NCBI GenBank assembly: GCA_026988155.1
Contig: JALSLW010000068.1
Span: 1 to 64,000 of the forward strand
DNA from: Methylomonas sp.
Lineage (GTDB): Bacteria; Pseudomonadota; Gammaproteobacteria; Methylococcales; Methylomonadaceae
Direction: 5' to 3'
DNA: 64,000 bases
Of this stretch, positions 17,937 through 24,595 are shown piece after piece (position 1 is the stretch's first letter; the number at the start of each line of letters is the position of its first letter). The notes beneath the pieces are model-generated. The model did not search any database. It was not told where the DNA came from and saw only the letters and a list, made by a program, of their open reading frames with translations. Both the position numbers and the translations under genes were made by a program.

Positions 17937-18400
17937 CTACTGATCTTGAACAGGTGTGCTAGGTACAGATGTTGATCCTGATAAATAATTCCCCTCGGCA
18001 TCTTCGCATTGATACGAAAGAGAATAGACACCAAACCCCACTCGGGTATGATGAACCATAAGAGTATATACACCATCTCCAGCCGCAACAGTAGCTTTAG
18101 GACTATAATCGCCATCCTCTCCCACGATATCGGTCGTAGATGCCGCTTTATCGTCTTTATATACAACTACAGAAAGCTTATTAGTATCCCTTATATGATC
18201 TTTTATTTGTACTGACAGCTGATTAGCAGTGCCTGATGCTGTATTTGAACAGTTAATTTTCCACACCTCGGTGGCCCCTGATCCTGAGCTAGGAAATAAT
18301 GTTTTAAACCTCAGCTGTATGTGTGCCGAAGCCGGTGCTGCAAACCCAAGCAAGAACAAAGAGAGAACCAACGCCGTCAGTGTTGTGTTGTGTTGTTCAT
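17937..18400 (-). pseudogene. Small secreted protein, frameshifted at a 5-bp repeat
   Basis: This is a paralog of 17162-17596, sharing AHIQLRFKTLFPSSG, ATEVWKI, DIVGEDGDYSPKA and PSTPVQDQ. The expected ATG is at 18398-18400, 7 nt after AAGGATT. From there translation gives only MNNTTQH then TGA at 18377. The signal-peptide frame (LTALVLSLFLLGFAAPASA) is open but lacks an ATG. The cause is three copies of AACAC right after the start. With two copies the frame would read MNNTTLTALVLSLF and give about 152 residues. A TTG at 18371 could rescue a shortened protein. It is either a fixed frameshift or a phase-variable switch. Confidence 0.75.
18381..18395. repeat. Pentanucleotide tandem repeat (TGTTG)3
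   Basis: Three exact copies of TGTTG (AACAC on the coding strand) lie immediately inside the start codon of the secreted-protein gene. A change of one unit alters the reading frame. Confidence 0.85.
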
Positions 18401-18493
18401 AATAATCCTTATGTATTAACTAAATCATTTAAAAACATATAAAGTTGGCGCGTTACCTTGCACCTTATGGTAGTTCCTGGAGCTTCGTACCCC

Positions 18494-18522
18494 AAAAAAT
18501 GATTCGCCAAGGCGAAATCATT
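18494..18522 (-). terminator. Rho-independent terminator
   Basis: On the minus strand ATGATT-T-CGCC pairs with GGCGAATCAT and runs into a T6 tract. It terminates the STN/HEAT-like gene at 18654-19511, so the frameshifted gene downstream likely has its own promoter within 18401-18490. Confidence 0.8.
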
Positions 18523-18653
18523 AGACTCCAACAATGCTTATCTGTCGCGCTCGCTAGCGGAACATCGCAGATCACTGCATTCTCTGGAAACTTTCTGCCC
18601 ATCTTCTGGGCATAACATCACGTGAGGTAAAGATAGCTTTAATTCCTCTCCCC

Positions 18654-19511
18654 TCAATTACTTTTCTTAACTTGCACATCCAGATCGTCCAGCTTCATTT
18701 GCGCTAATTGGCGTACCAGTTTATTGCTATCCGCTGTCGCCTGAGTTAATAACGCTCTATTCTGGGTCAAGTCCACCACTTTCAGCCGAACTGACATTTC
18801 AGGATCCTGCAAGGCATGCTGTAACTCTGCTGTTGCATCATCTCCTTTACGATAGACCCAGCCAAATAAAGCCTGCTCCTTAACGATAACCGCTTTATCA
18901 CCCATCGCATTAAGCAACACCTCATCAACCTCCGTATTATCTATCGCCGTTTTTGTTGCCAGGTCAGCAATTGCATTTGCTCTTTGCTTAGGACTCTTAC
19001 TGGCTATCAATTTAGCCAATAATATTTCATCCGCCTGCCGTACATCCAGCGCCTTATTAATGACCAAGGGTTCTCCCTGCATTTTTTCACAAGAATCGCT
19101 ATTTCTCAACGCGACACGTTCTGTCAATGAACTGCCCAGAATCCAAACATCTACGGGGCGCCCTACTCCCGCAGTCTTTTCAGTATCCTGAGCATATTGA
19201 AAAACCATATTCTGTGAATCACCCAATAGGCATTTCAGCACTTTCTTTAAACTGTCGCCTACACATGTTGCAGTGACCCGTTCATCTGCCAAAACCGAAT
19301 AATGAATACCAATTTTAGTGACCCTGCCTAGTTCATCCAGCACTTTTCTTAATGGCGCATAAGCAACCTGCAACTGTAGCGTTCCACCCAACAAGGAGGC
19401 ATACTTAACTGTAGTCACAGCATCTTGTTGGGTGCCTGCGTTATCTTCGGCATGACTGACGACCGACAAAAACATAAAGCAAAAGAAAAAAATATTTGCT
19501 TTAGCTTTCAT
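18654..19511 (-). CDS. Periplasmic STN-like domain plus HEAT-like repeats
   Basis: The protein of about 285 residues starts at 19511, where GGAG lies 9 nt upstream. It has a signal peptide ending SHA. Residues about 35-125 resemble the secretin/TonB short N-terminal (STN) fold: LQVAYAPLRKVLDELGR, then VLADERVTATC and a hydrophobic strand ending WILGS. The rest is helical (about 150-280) with HEAT/PBS-like units: QRANAIADLA, VIVKEQALFGWVYR and EMSVRLKVVDL. STN domains occur in secretins and TonB-dependent transducers, so a periplasmic adaptor role is plausible. It sits 50 bp after a VPxPA-CTERM gene. Confidence 0.65.
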   Translation of the reverse strand: MKAKANIFFFCFMFLSVVSHAEDNAGTQQDAVTTVKYASLLGGTLQLQVAYAPLRKVLDELGRVTKIGIHYSVLADERVTATCVGDSLKKVLKCLLGDSQNMVFQYAQDTEKTAGVGRPVDVWILGSSLTERVALRNSDSCEKMQGEPLVINKALDVRQADEILLAKLIASKSPKQRANAIADLATKTAIDNTEVDEVLLNAMGDKAVIVKEQALFGWVYRKGDDATAELQHALQDPEMSVRLKVVDLTQNRALLTQATADSNKLVRQLAQMKLDDLDVQVKKSN

Positions 19512-19560
19512 CCGCCATTCTCCAGGCAAAGCTAGAAATTAACATTACAGATAAACAAAA

Positions 19561-20262
19561 CTAACCGTACTTTCTGCCACGGCTAGTTGCGCCCAAACCT
19601 ATGACTGCCGAGGCAAACAGCCAGACAGCGGCAGGAACTGGCACAGCCGATACTGCAGGCAAAGAAACATCACCCGCTATAAATACCTTATAAGGACTTG
19701 GAGCTCCACCTGTATTAAAGCGCCAAGTACTCCACTGATCCTCCGGATTTGCAGCTCCTCTAAAGCGGACATTTGTATCAAGCCAGCCTTCATCTAAAGT
19801 ACCTACGCCATTAATAGCCGCTTCAGGAACATAAGCAAAACCTGTAATCGCTAATAGATAACTCCCTGGATCTAAATCTAAAATACGCCCTGCATCTGAT
19901 TCCCCTAAAGCATTTGGATCCTCTGGAACATACCCATTCTTAATTTTTACACCAAAGTCATTAAACCCAGTCGTATTGTAATCAAGAACCATATCTATAA
20001 CCTGAGGCCCAGCCCCGACATCAGTAAAAAAATCATATTTTTCTGAAGCCGAATTCAACTTAAACAAAGCACCAGTTGATTTAAAACCATCTTGCAAAGT
20101 ATCCGTCCAAAGCGAAACGCTACCCGTATTATTTACATTAAATTTAAAATGATCCACTTCACCGTTAGCAGTATGCGTATCAGAAAAATTCAATGTAACT
20201 GCCTGTGCAGAACCCACAGACAGCCCTAGTAATGCTATTGAAGCCAGTAATTTTATTTTCAT
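19561..20262 (-). CDS. VPxPA-CTERM sorted surface protein
   Basis: The 233-residue secreted protein has a signal peptide ending AQA and a beta-rich body with FSDTHTANGEVDHFKFN, common in PEP-CTERM-type proteins with a pre-peptidase-like fold. The C-terminus is VPVPAAVWLFASAVIGLG followed by a basic end, TSRGRKYG. It is a probable substrate of the XrtD enzyme at 11327-12919. It lies between ApbE and the STN/HEAT gene on the same strand. The biochemical role is not recognisable. Confidence 0.85.
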   Translation of the reverse strand: MKIKLLASIALLGLSVGSAQAVTLNFSDTHTANGEVDHFKFNVNNTGSVSLWTDTLQDGFKSTGALFKLNSASEKYDFFTDVGAGPQVIDMVLDYNTTGFNDFGVKIKNGYVPEDPNALGESDAGRILDLDPGSYLLAITGFAYVPEAAINGVGTLDEGWLDTNVRFRGAANPEDQWSTWRFNTGGAPSPYKVFIAGDVSLPAVSAVPVPAAVWLFASAVIGLGATSRGRKYG

Positions 20263-20612
20263 ATTAAAATATCCCTGTATCTAAATTAAAAAAATTATTG
20301 CAAATTTTGCCGCAACGGCTCAGCTGGTTTTATAAAAGCGCGCTGAGCCGTTGCATTTTGCCAATCATTTCGCACTTTATTAAATGTATTTGTGCTATCG
20401 AATTAAATTACTGAGCAATATATAAGCCAACAACTCTTTTAGAAAAGTGGCTTTGCTTTGCAAGCTAATAGCATCACCAGCATTACCTAAGCCATTAAGA
20501 TTATTTTTTCCAGTCAGTTCTTTTTTCTCCGGCGTTATAACTATTATTTGCCTGAAAAAACATGCCATATAACGTATTTCCAACCAAAATAACGGTAAAT
20601 AACATAGTTTAA
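20263..20612. other. 350-bp intergenic region
   Basis: No convincing gene. It contains the strong hairpin at 20312-20354. A 62-codon frame (20395-20583) begins with TTG and has no ribosome-binding site or family resemblance. Confidence 0.6.
20312..20354. terminator. Strong 13-bp hairpin
   Basis: GCAACGGCTCAGC pairs perfectly with GCTGAGCCGTTGC around an 18-base loop. It lies 5' of the VPxPA gene and about 250 bp 3' of ApbE. U tracts are short on both strands, so it could be an intrinsic terminator, an attenuator or a repeat. Confidence 0.5.
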
Positions 20613-21509
20613 TTAATTGTGTCCTCCGACCCTACCCTGCAGATCAACCCAGATATGCTGAACGCCCAGCTTATCCAGCCAGCGCTTGCCCCGCCCTTCC
20701 ATTAGCATTGCGATGGTGCAGGCACTGCCCGCAATAACACATTGCTCAGCTACAACCGTTACGGCAGATAGCCCACGTACCGGCCAGCCTGTTTTTGGGT
20801 TTAATACATGGCTATAGCGCTTGCCATTTATTTCAATACAGCGCTGATAGTCACCGCTGCTGGCTACGCCGCCTGAATAGAGGCTTAGGCTAGTTAGCAG
20901 CTGATTTGGCTTGCGGGGGTGACTTATTCCTACTATCCAGGGCTTGCCATCAACATGCGGCCCAATAATTTTAATATCTCCGCCCAGATTAACCAATCCA
21001 TGCTGAACTCCATGCTGCCAGCATATCCCTGCAGCCCGGTCTACGGCATATTCTTTACCTATGCCGCCAAAATCCAGCTGCATACCTGATACTGAAAAGC
21101 TGATACTGTTCTCTGTCAGCTTAATTTTTTTCCAGCCTATAGACTTTAATAGCCGCTTTATCTCAGCCTTTTTAGGTATGGTTTGCGATTTAAAGTCCCA
21201 TGCATTTCTAAGAATGCCCGAACTGATATCAAACAGTCCTGCACTCTGCTGATAACAGGTATTGGCATAATTAAGCAGCGCCATAGTTTCTTCATCTACC
21301 TCAACGCTTCCGCCCTTTTCAGCGACCCGGTTAATAGCTGACAGCGTGCTATCCTGCTGGTATCGTGAATAGCGCTGCTCTATTCTTTTAACATCGGCTA
21401 TCACTTTATCTGAGACTTGTTTTGCACTCTGCTGGCTTTTGGCATAAAATTTTAGCTCACAGGGCGAGCCCATTGCATTAAAGGGGAAATGGAATAAATT
21501 TAATGACAT
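20613..21509 (-). CDS. apbE: ApbE-family FAD:protein FMN transferase
   Basis: ApbE enzymes attach FMN to Ser/Thr of target proteins using FAD. Family signatures are visible: NAMGSPCELK, SAINRVAE, DFGGIGKEYAVDRAA, LVNLGGDIKI, SGDYQR, HVLNPKTGWPV and VVAEQCVIAGSACTIAM. The start at 21509 is chosen because AGGA lies 6 nt upstream and the fold begins there (298 residues). This start has no signal peptide or lipobox, whereas most ApbE proteins are exported. A longer frame to 21635 has no convincing export signal either. It heads a same-strand cluster with VPxPA, TlpA, DUF4266 and DUF3570 genes. Confidence 0.88.
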   Translation of the reverse strand: MSLNLFHFPFNAMGSPCELKFYAKSQQSAKQVSDKVIADVKRIEQRYSRYQQDSTLSAINRVAEKGGSVEVDEETMALLNYANTCYQQSAGLFDISSGILRNAWDFKSQTIPKKAEIKRLLKSIGWKKIKLTENSISFSVSGMQLDFGGIGKEYAVDRAAGICWQHGVQHGLVNLGGDIKIIGPHVDGKPWIVGISHPRKPNQLLTSLSLYSGGVASSGDYQRCIEINGKRYSHVLNPKTGWPVRGLSAVTVVAEQCVIAGSACTIAMLMEGRGKRWLDKLGVQHIWVDLQGRVGGHN

Positions 21510-21617
21510 TTTATTTCCTGTTTTGATAGCATTAATCATTAGTTTACTGGAGAGATAGAAACTCAAACAACCTATTTTCTGATCAAGGATGAACTGACAG
21601 CAACACTTTTCCTTCTT

Positions 21618-21735
21618 GGCTGTTAAGTTAAGCACAAAACAATCGGAGATGGGACTTTAGTCCCTCCAAAGACGGGGCTAAAGCCCCACCTCCAAGGTGA
21701 ATTAGCTCTATAAATTTCTTAACTTTACTCCCATT
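21618..21735. mobile_element. Family-C MITE-like element, copy 3
   Basis: It opens GTTAAGTTAAGCACAAAAC, carries GGGACTTTAGTCCC and GGGGCTAAAGCCCC and closes with TTCTTAACTTTACTCCC. Order and spacing are as in the other two copies. Confidence 0.75.
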
Positions 21736-21836
21736 AGCATAGAAAATGGGGGACTAGGATGGCTTCGTCATTTCAACTTTAATCTGTGGTAAGTTTATGC
21801 CCCTGTTTTCCTTTAATCTTTAACCTGCTCTTCCAT

Positions 21837-23372
21837 ATGAATAATTTTTTACAGCTCGGCCAAGCGGCTATTAATTCCCGCAATACGACGGAAGCCATCC
21901 AGTGGTTTGAAAAAGCTGTGCAGGCAGCCCCTCTTGATGCCCAGGCATTAGCCTGCCTGGGACAGGCATTATGCTGGGCAAACCAGCAGAATCAGGGACT
22001 TAATTACTTACAAAAAGCAGGCAGGCAATTAGTAAAAAAAGCGCGTAAAAGCAAAAACACAGGTCAGCTTTTACTGATGGCTGAGCAGCTGCAATTTTGG
22101 AATGATTATCCAAACTCACTGGAACTGGTTAAACAGGCTGTACAAATCAATAAAAAAAATGCTTGCGGTTTCCAAATGTTAGCCCATACTTATTCTCGCC
22201 TTAATAAAAATGAACTCGCCTTGACAGCTAGCCGACAAGCGCTAAAAAAAGCCCCTGACAATACTATTTTAAATATTCAACAAGCCACATTAGAAGCCCG
22301 TATGGGTCTGTATGATGCAGCCATTATGCGTTTGCAATCTGTGCTGAAAAAACCAGCCAGCAATGAAGAGCAGTTTCGGGTGCATAAGGAACTGGCAAAT
22401 ATATTTGATAAGACTGGACAGTATCATCAAGTTTTCCCCCACCTACACCAATCCGCAGAACTTTCAGCATTGCTGCCTGACGTTAAAAAACAGGATAAAA
22501 CCTCTGTACCCAACATGCTGAAAGCGTACACCTCTGGCTTCGAGAAAAAAATATTGAATTGCTGGGGCAAAACACAATTTCAGCACCTTCAACAGCCAGC
22601 GCCCGTTTTTTTAATTGGTTTTTTACGCTCAGGCACAACACTGGTCCAAGAGGTTTTAGACACCCACCCTGAAGTATTTATATCTGATGAGACTGATTTG
22701 GTCGTTGCCATGCGAAATGAGCTGAACAAGATTTTTCACGGCAAGGGAAGCACGGCTGAACAGCTAACAAATGCTAATCTAAGCATCATTGAACATTTAC
22801 GCAATTTTTACTGGGAGCGGGCAAAAAATCGCTATGGCCAACAGATGTCAGGCAAATTATTTATTGATAAAACCACTATGAACACCTTTGATATTGGATT
22901 GATCAATTGCGTATTTCCGGAGGCTAAGATTATTTTTGTTGCCAGAGATCCTCGTGATGTGTGTTTAAGCTGTTTTATGCAAATAATGCAGCCGACCCCC
23001 ACCACCATACACCTTTTAAACTGGGAAAACACTATCGATCTATACTGCAAAACCATGGCTTGGTGGCTATATATTAGGGAGCTTATGAGCCTTGACACTA
23101 TTGAATTTCGGTACGAAGACAGCATTACCGATTTTGAAGCCACTTTCCGTAAACTTTTCAGCTTTGTTGATTTGCAATGGGTAGACTCTGCAACTGATTT
23201 TCATAAGCATGCGGCCAAAAAATTTATTGCCAGCCCAAGTTTCAGTCAGGTTTCACAGCCACTGTATTCCAGTTCAGTTGCTCGCTGGAAACGATATGAA
23301 AATGAATTTAAGCCGGTTATTTCTAAACTGCAGCCTTTTATTGATGCTTTTGGTTATGGCGCACCTAATTAA
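21837..23372 (+). CDS. TPR-repeat sulfotransferase
   Basis: The 511-residue protein starts at the ATG at 21837. The in-frame GTG at 21786 adds a non-conserved segment. Residues about 1-230 are TPR repeats. The sulfotransferase domain (about 250-500) has the PAPS 5'-phosphosulfate loop FLIGFLRSGTTLVQEVL and the 3'-phosphate motif IIFVARDPRDVCLSC. Proteins with this TPR plus sulfotransferase layout probably sulfate peptides or glycans, and the TPR part likely binds the acceptor. CysH at 44587 belongs to reductive sulfate assimilation rather than PAPS use. It stands alone, with a repeat upstream and ParDE downstream on the opposite strand. Confidence 0.85.
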   Translation: MNNFLQLGQAAINSRNTTEAIQWFEKAVQAAPLDAQALACLGQALCWANQQNQGLNYLQKAGRQLVKKARKSKNTGQLLLMAEQLQFWNDYPNSLELVKQAVQINKKNACGFQMLAHTYSRLNKNELALTASRQALKKAPDNTILNIQQATLEARMGLYDAAIMRLQSVLKKPASNEEQFRVHKELANIFDKTGQYHQVFPHLHQSAELSALLPDVKKQDKTSVPNMLKAYTSGFEKKILNCWGKTQFQHLQQPAPVFLIGFLRSGTTLVQEVLDTHPEVFISDETDLVVAMRNELNKIFHGKGSTAEQLTNANLSIIEHLRNFYWERAKNRYGQQMSGKLFIDKTTMNTFDIGLINCVFPEAKIIFVARDPRDVCLSCFMQIMQPTPTTIHLLNWENTIDLYCKTMAWWLYIRELMSLDTIEFRYEDSITDFEATFRKLFSFVDLQWVDSATDFHKHAAKKFIASPSFSQVSQPLYSSSVARWKRYENEFKPVISKLQPFIDAFGYGAPN

Positions 23373-23442
23373 AAAGAAATAGACCGAGTTACACAGACTA
23401 AAGATAGAAATTTCACCAAACTCAGCCTATTGAAAAACTTTT

Positions 23443-23733
23443 TTACTCTAAACTATTTTTCGCATCTTGCGACCCTAAAACTCTCATAATTTCAACAGCC
23501 CCACCATTGATTCGGTAATAAACGGAATCATTGCCATATACACTTCGACGATACCCAGACCGTATAGAATCAACAGCTTGCCAAAGGTACGGAATTTCAG
23601 CAAGTTTGTAAAAATGCTCTACCAATCCGTCGTAATAGCGGTCCGCCTGGTCCAGCCCAAAATAAATAACCCCATATTCGTAAATACGCTCTAAATCCCC
23701 TTCAGCTTCTTCGCTCAGCTTAAAGGCTGCCAT
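23443..23733 (-). CDS. parE: ParE-type toxin (RelE/ParE superfamily)
   Basis: The 96-residue protein has the ParE core LSEEAEGDLERIYEYG, IPYLWQAVDSIRSGYRRSVYG, DSVYYRI and VEIMRVLGSQDA. ParE toxins poison DNA gyrase. The start overlaps the ParD stop by 14 nt, so antitoxin is translated first and coupled. Length is normal and no damage is visible. Confidence 0.92.
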   Translation of the reverse strand: MAAFKLSEEAEGDLERIYEYGVIYFGLDQADRYYDGLVEHFYKLAEIPYLWQAVDSIRSGYRRSVYGNDSVYYRINGGAVEIMRVLGSQDAKNSLE

Positions 23734-23977
23734 TAATTTTTAGTCGTTTTTTTACAGCCTGCTTAATTTGCTCAGGAGTTCGCCCCCCCATACCACCACC
23801 TTCAGCCTTAATAAGTGCAGCACGAATGACTTCAATATCAGTATTTTGGGCTTGTTTTCTACGAATCAAATCACGCAAAAGTTCACTTTCATTTCCATAA
23901 TCACCTGTTACAATTTGTGCCTTAATCCAAGCATCTTGCCGCTCTGTAACAGTAATGCTTTTTTTTACCATTGCCAT
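23720..23977 (-). CDS. parD: ParD-type antitoxin
   Basis: The 85-residue protein has an N-terminal ribbon-helix-helix (KSITVTERQDAWIKAQI, GNESELLRDLIRR) and a C-terminal toxin-binding helix rich in charged residues. The start at 23977 has GAGGAAAA 7 nt upstream. It binds and neutralises ParE and usually represses its own promoter; a dyad lies at 23999-24016. Confidence 0.92.
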   Translation of the reverse strand: MAMVKKSITVTERQDAWIKAQIVTGDYGNESELLRDLIRRKQAQNTDIEVIRAALIKAEGGGMGGRTPEQIKQAVKKRLKINGSL

Positions 23978-23998
23978 AAATTTTCCTCAAAATCTAGA

Positions 23999-24016
23999 TA
24001 GTAGCATAATATACTA
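23999..24016. promoter_or_regulatory. Candidate ParD operator/promoter
   Basis: TAGTA and TACTA flank GCATAATA just upstream of the antitoxin ribosome-binding site. On the minus strand TATTATGCT could serve as part of a -10. The position suits ParD autorepression, but this is inferred from symmetry only. Confidence 0.4.
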
Positions 24017-24035
24017 CCAAGAACTCCGTTGACCT

Positions 24036-24169
24036 TAAATAAATCAGTTGAACGCTTAGTTTGACTGTAACTTGCTAAATAAACTGTTTAACTCAGTTTT
24101 CACTATTCACCAGATGGATGAGGGTTTTTCGCTTCCCGGTTTTGCGAAAAATCCGTGCTGATTTATTTG
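24036..24169 (+). mobile_element. Family-A MITE-like element, most complete copy
   Basis: Terminal inverted repeats AAATAAATCAG (left) and CTGATTTATTT (right) are perfect. Inside are CAGTTGAACGCTTAGTTTG, GTAACTTGCTAAATAA, TATTCACCAGATGG and a TTTTTCGC/GCGAAAAA hairpin. This copy defines the family boundaries. Confidence 0.8.
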
Positions 24170-24401
24170 AAAACAATTCCTGCTACTCGTTATATCCATC
24201 CCCCACAGAGTTCAACTCCACCATTATTTGAACAATAAAGCTATAGCCACGAGTTTTCCATACCAAATGTAAAAAATAAGTCATATCACACACTTTCACC
24301 CCATTACCCCCATCTCTCAACCTATCTAAAAAACAACCCCTTGTTTTAACATCAGTTTTTTATCTGGCTTAAAAATTGCTTACTTTTAATGTGCTATTTA
24401 T

Positions 24402-24484
24402 CGCCACACTCGTTGCAAAACGAGGCCGGAAAACCAAGGATCTAACGATAGAACACCTCTATAGTTAGACAGCCAGGCTGCTAC
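24402..24484 (+). promoter_or_regulatory. Candidate c-di-GMP-I-like (GEMM) riboswitch
   Basis: A structured leader lies about 110 nt before the di-haem peroxidase. It has a hairpin CTCGTT-GCAA-AACGAG with a GNRA-type loop, then GGAAAACCAAGGATCTAA. A second stem pairs TCTAAC-ATAGA with TCTAT-GTTAGA, and the 3' block is ACAGCCAGGCTGC. The order GNRA hairpin, AAA-CC-GG-TCTAA, hairpin, AGCC-GG-TGC parallels GEMM-I RNAs. The 5' block departs from the GCAAACC consensus. A covariance search (Rfam RF01051) is needed. Fallback: an unclassified structured 5' UTR. Confidence 0.42.
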
Positions 24485-24595
24485 TTAATTAAGCCCCTCC
24501 TGCTAAATCTATTTTACCGAGGCGCTTATACCTATTCGCATTGTCATTTTTTGCACTGATAAAAACTGACAGTTTTCTTAAAATAAAGGTGAAAA

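Noticed and set aside
20395-20583. 62-codon minus-strand frame before the VPxPA gene
   Set aside because: TTG start, no ribosome-binding site, no recognisable family; probably non-coding.
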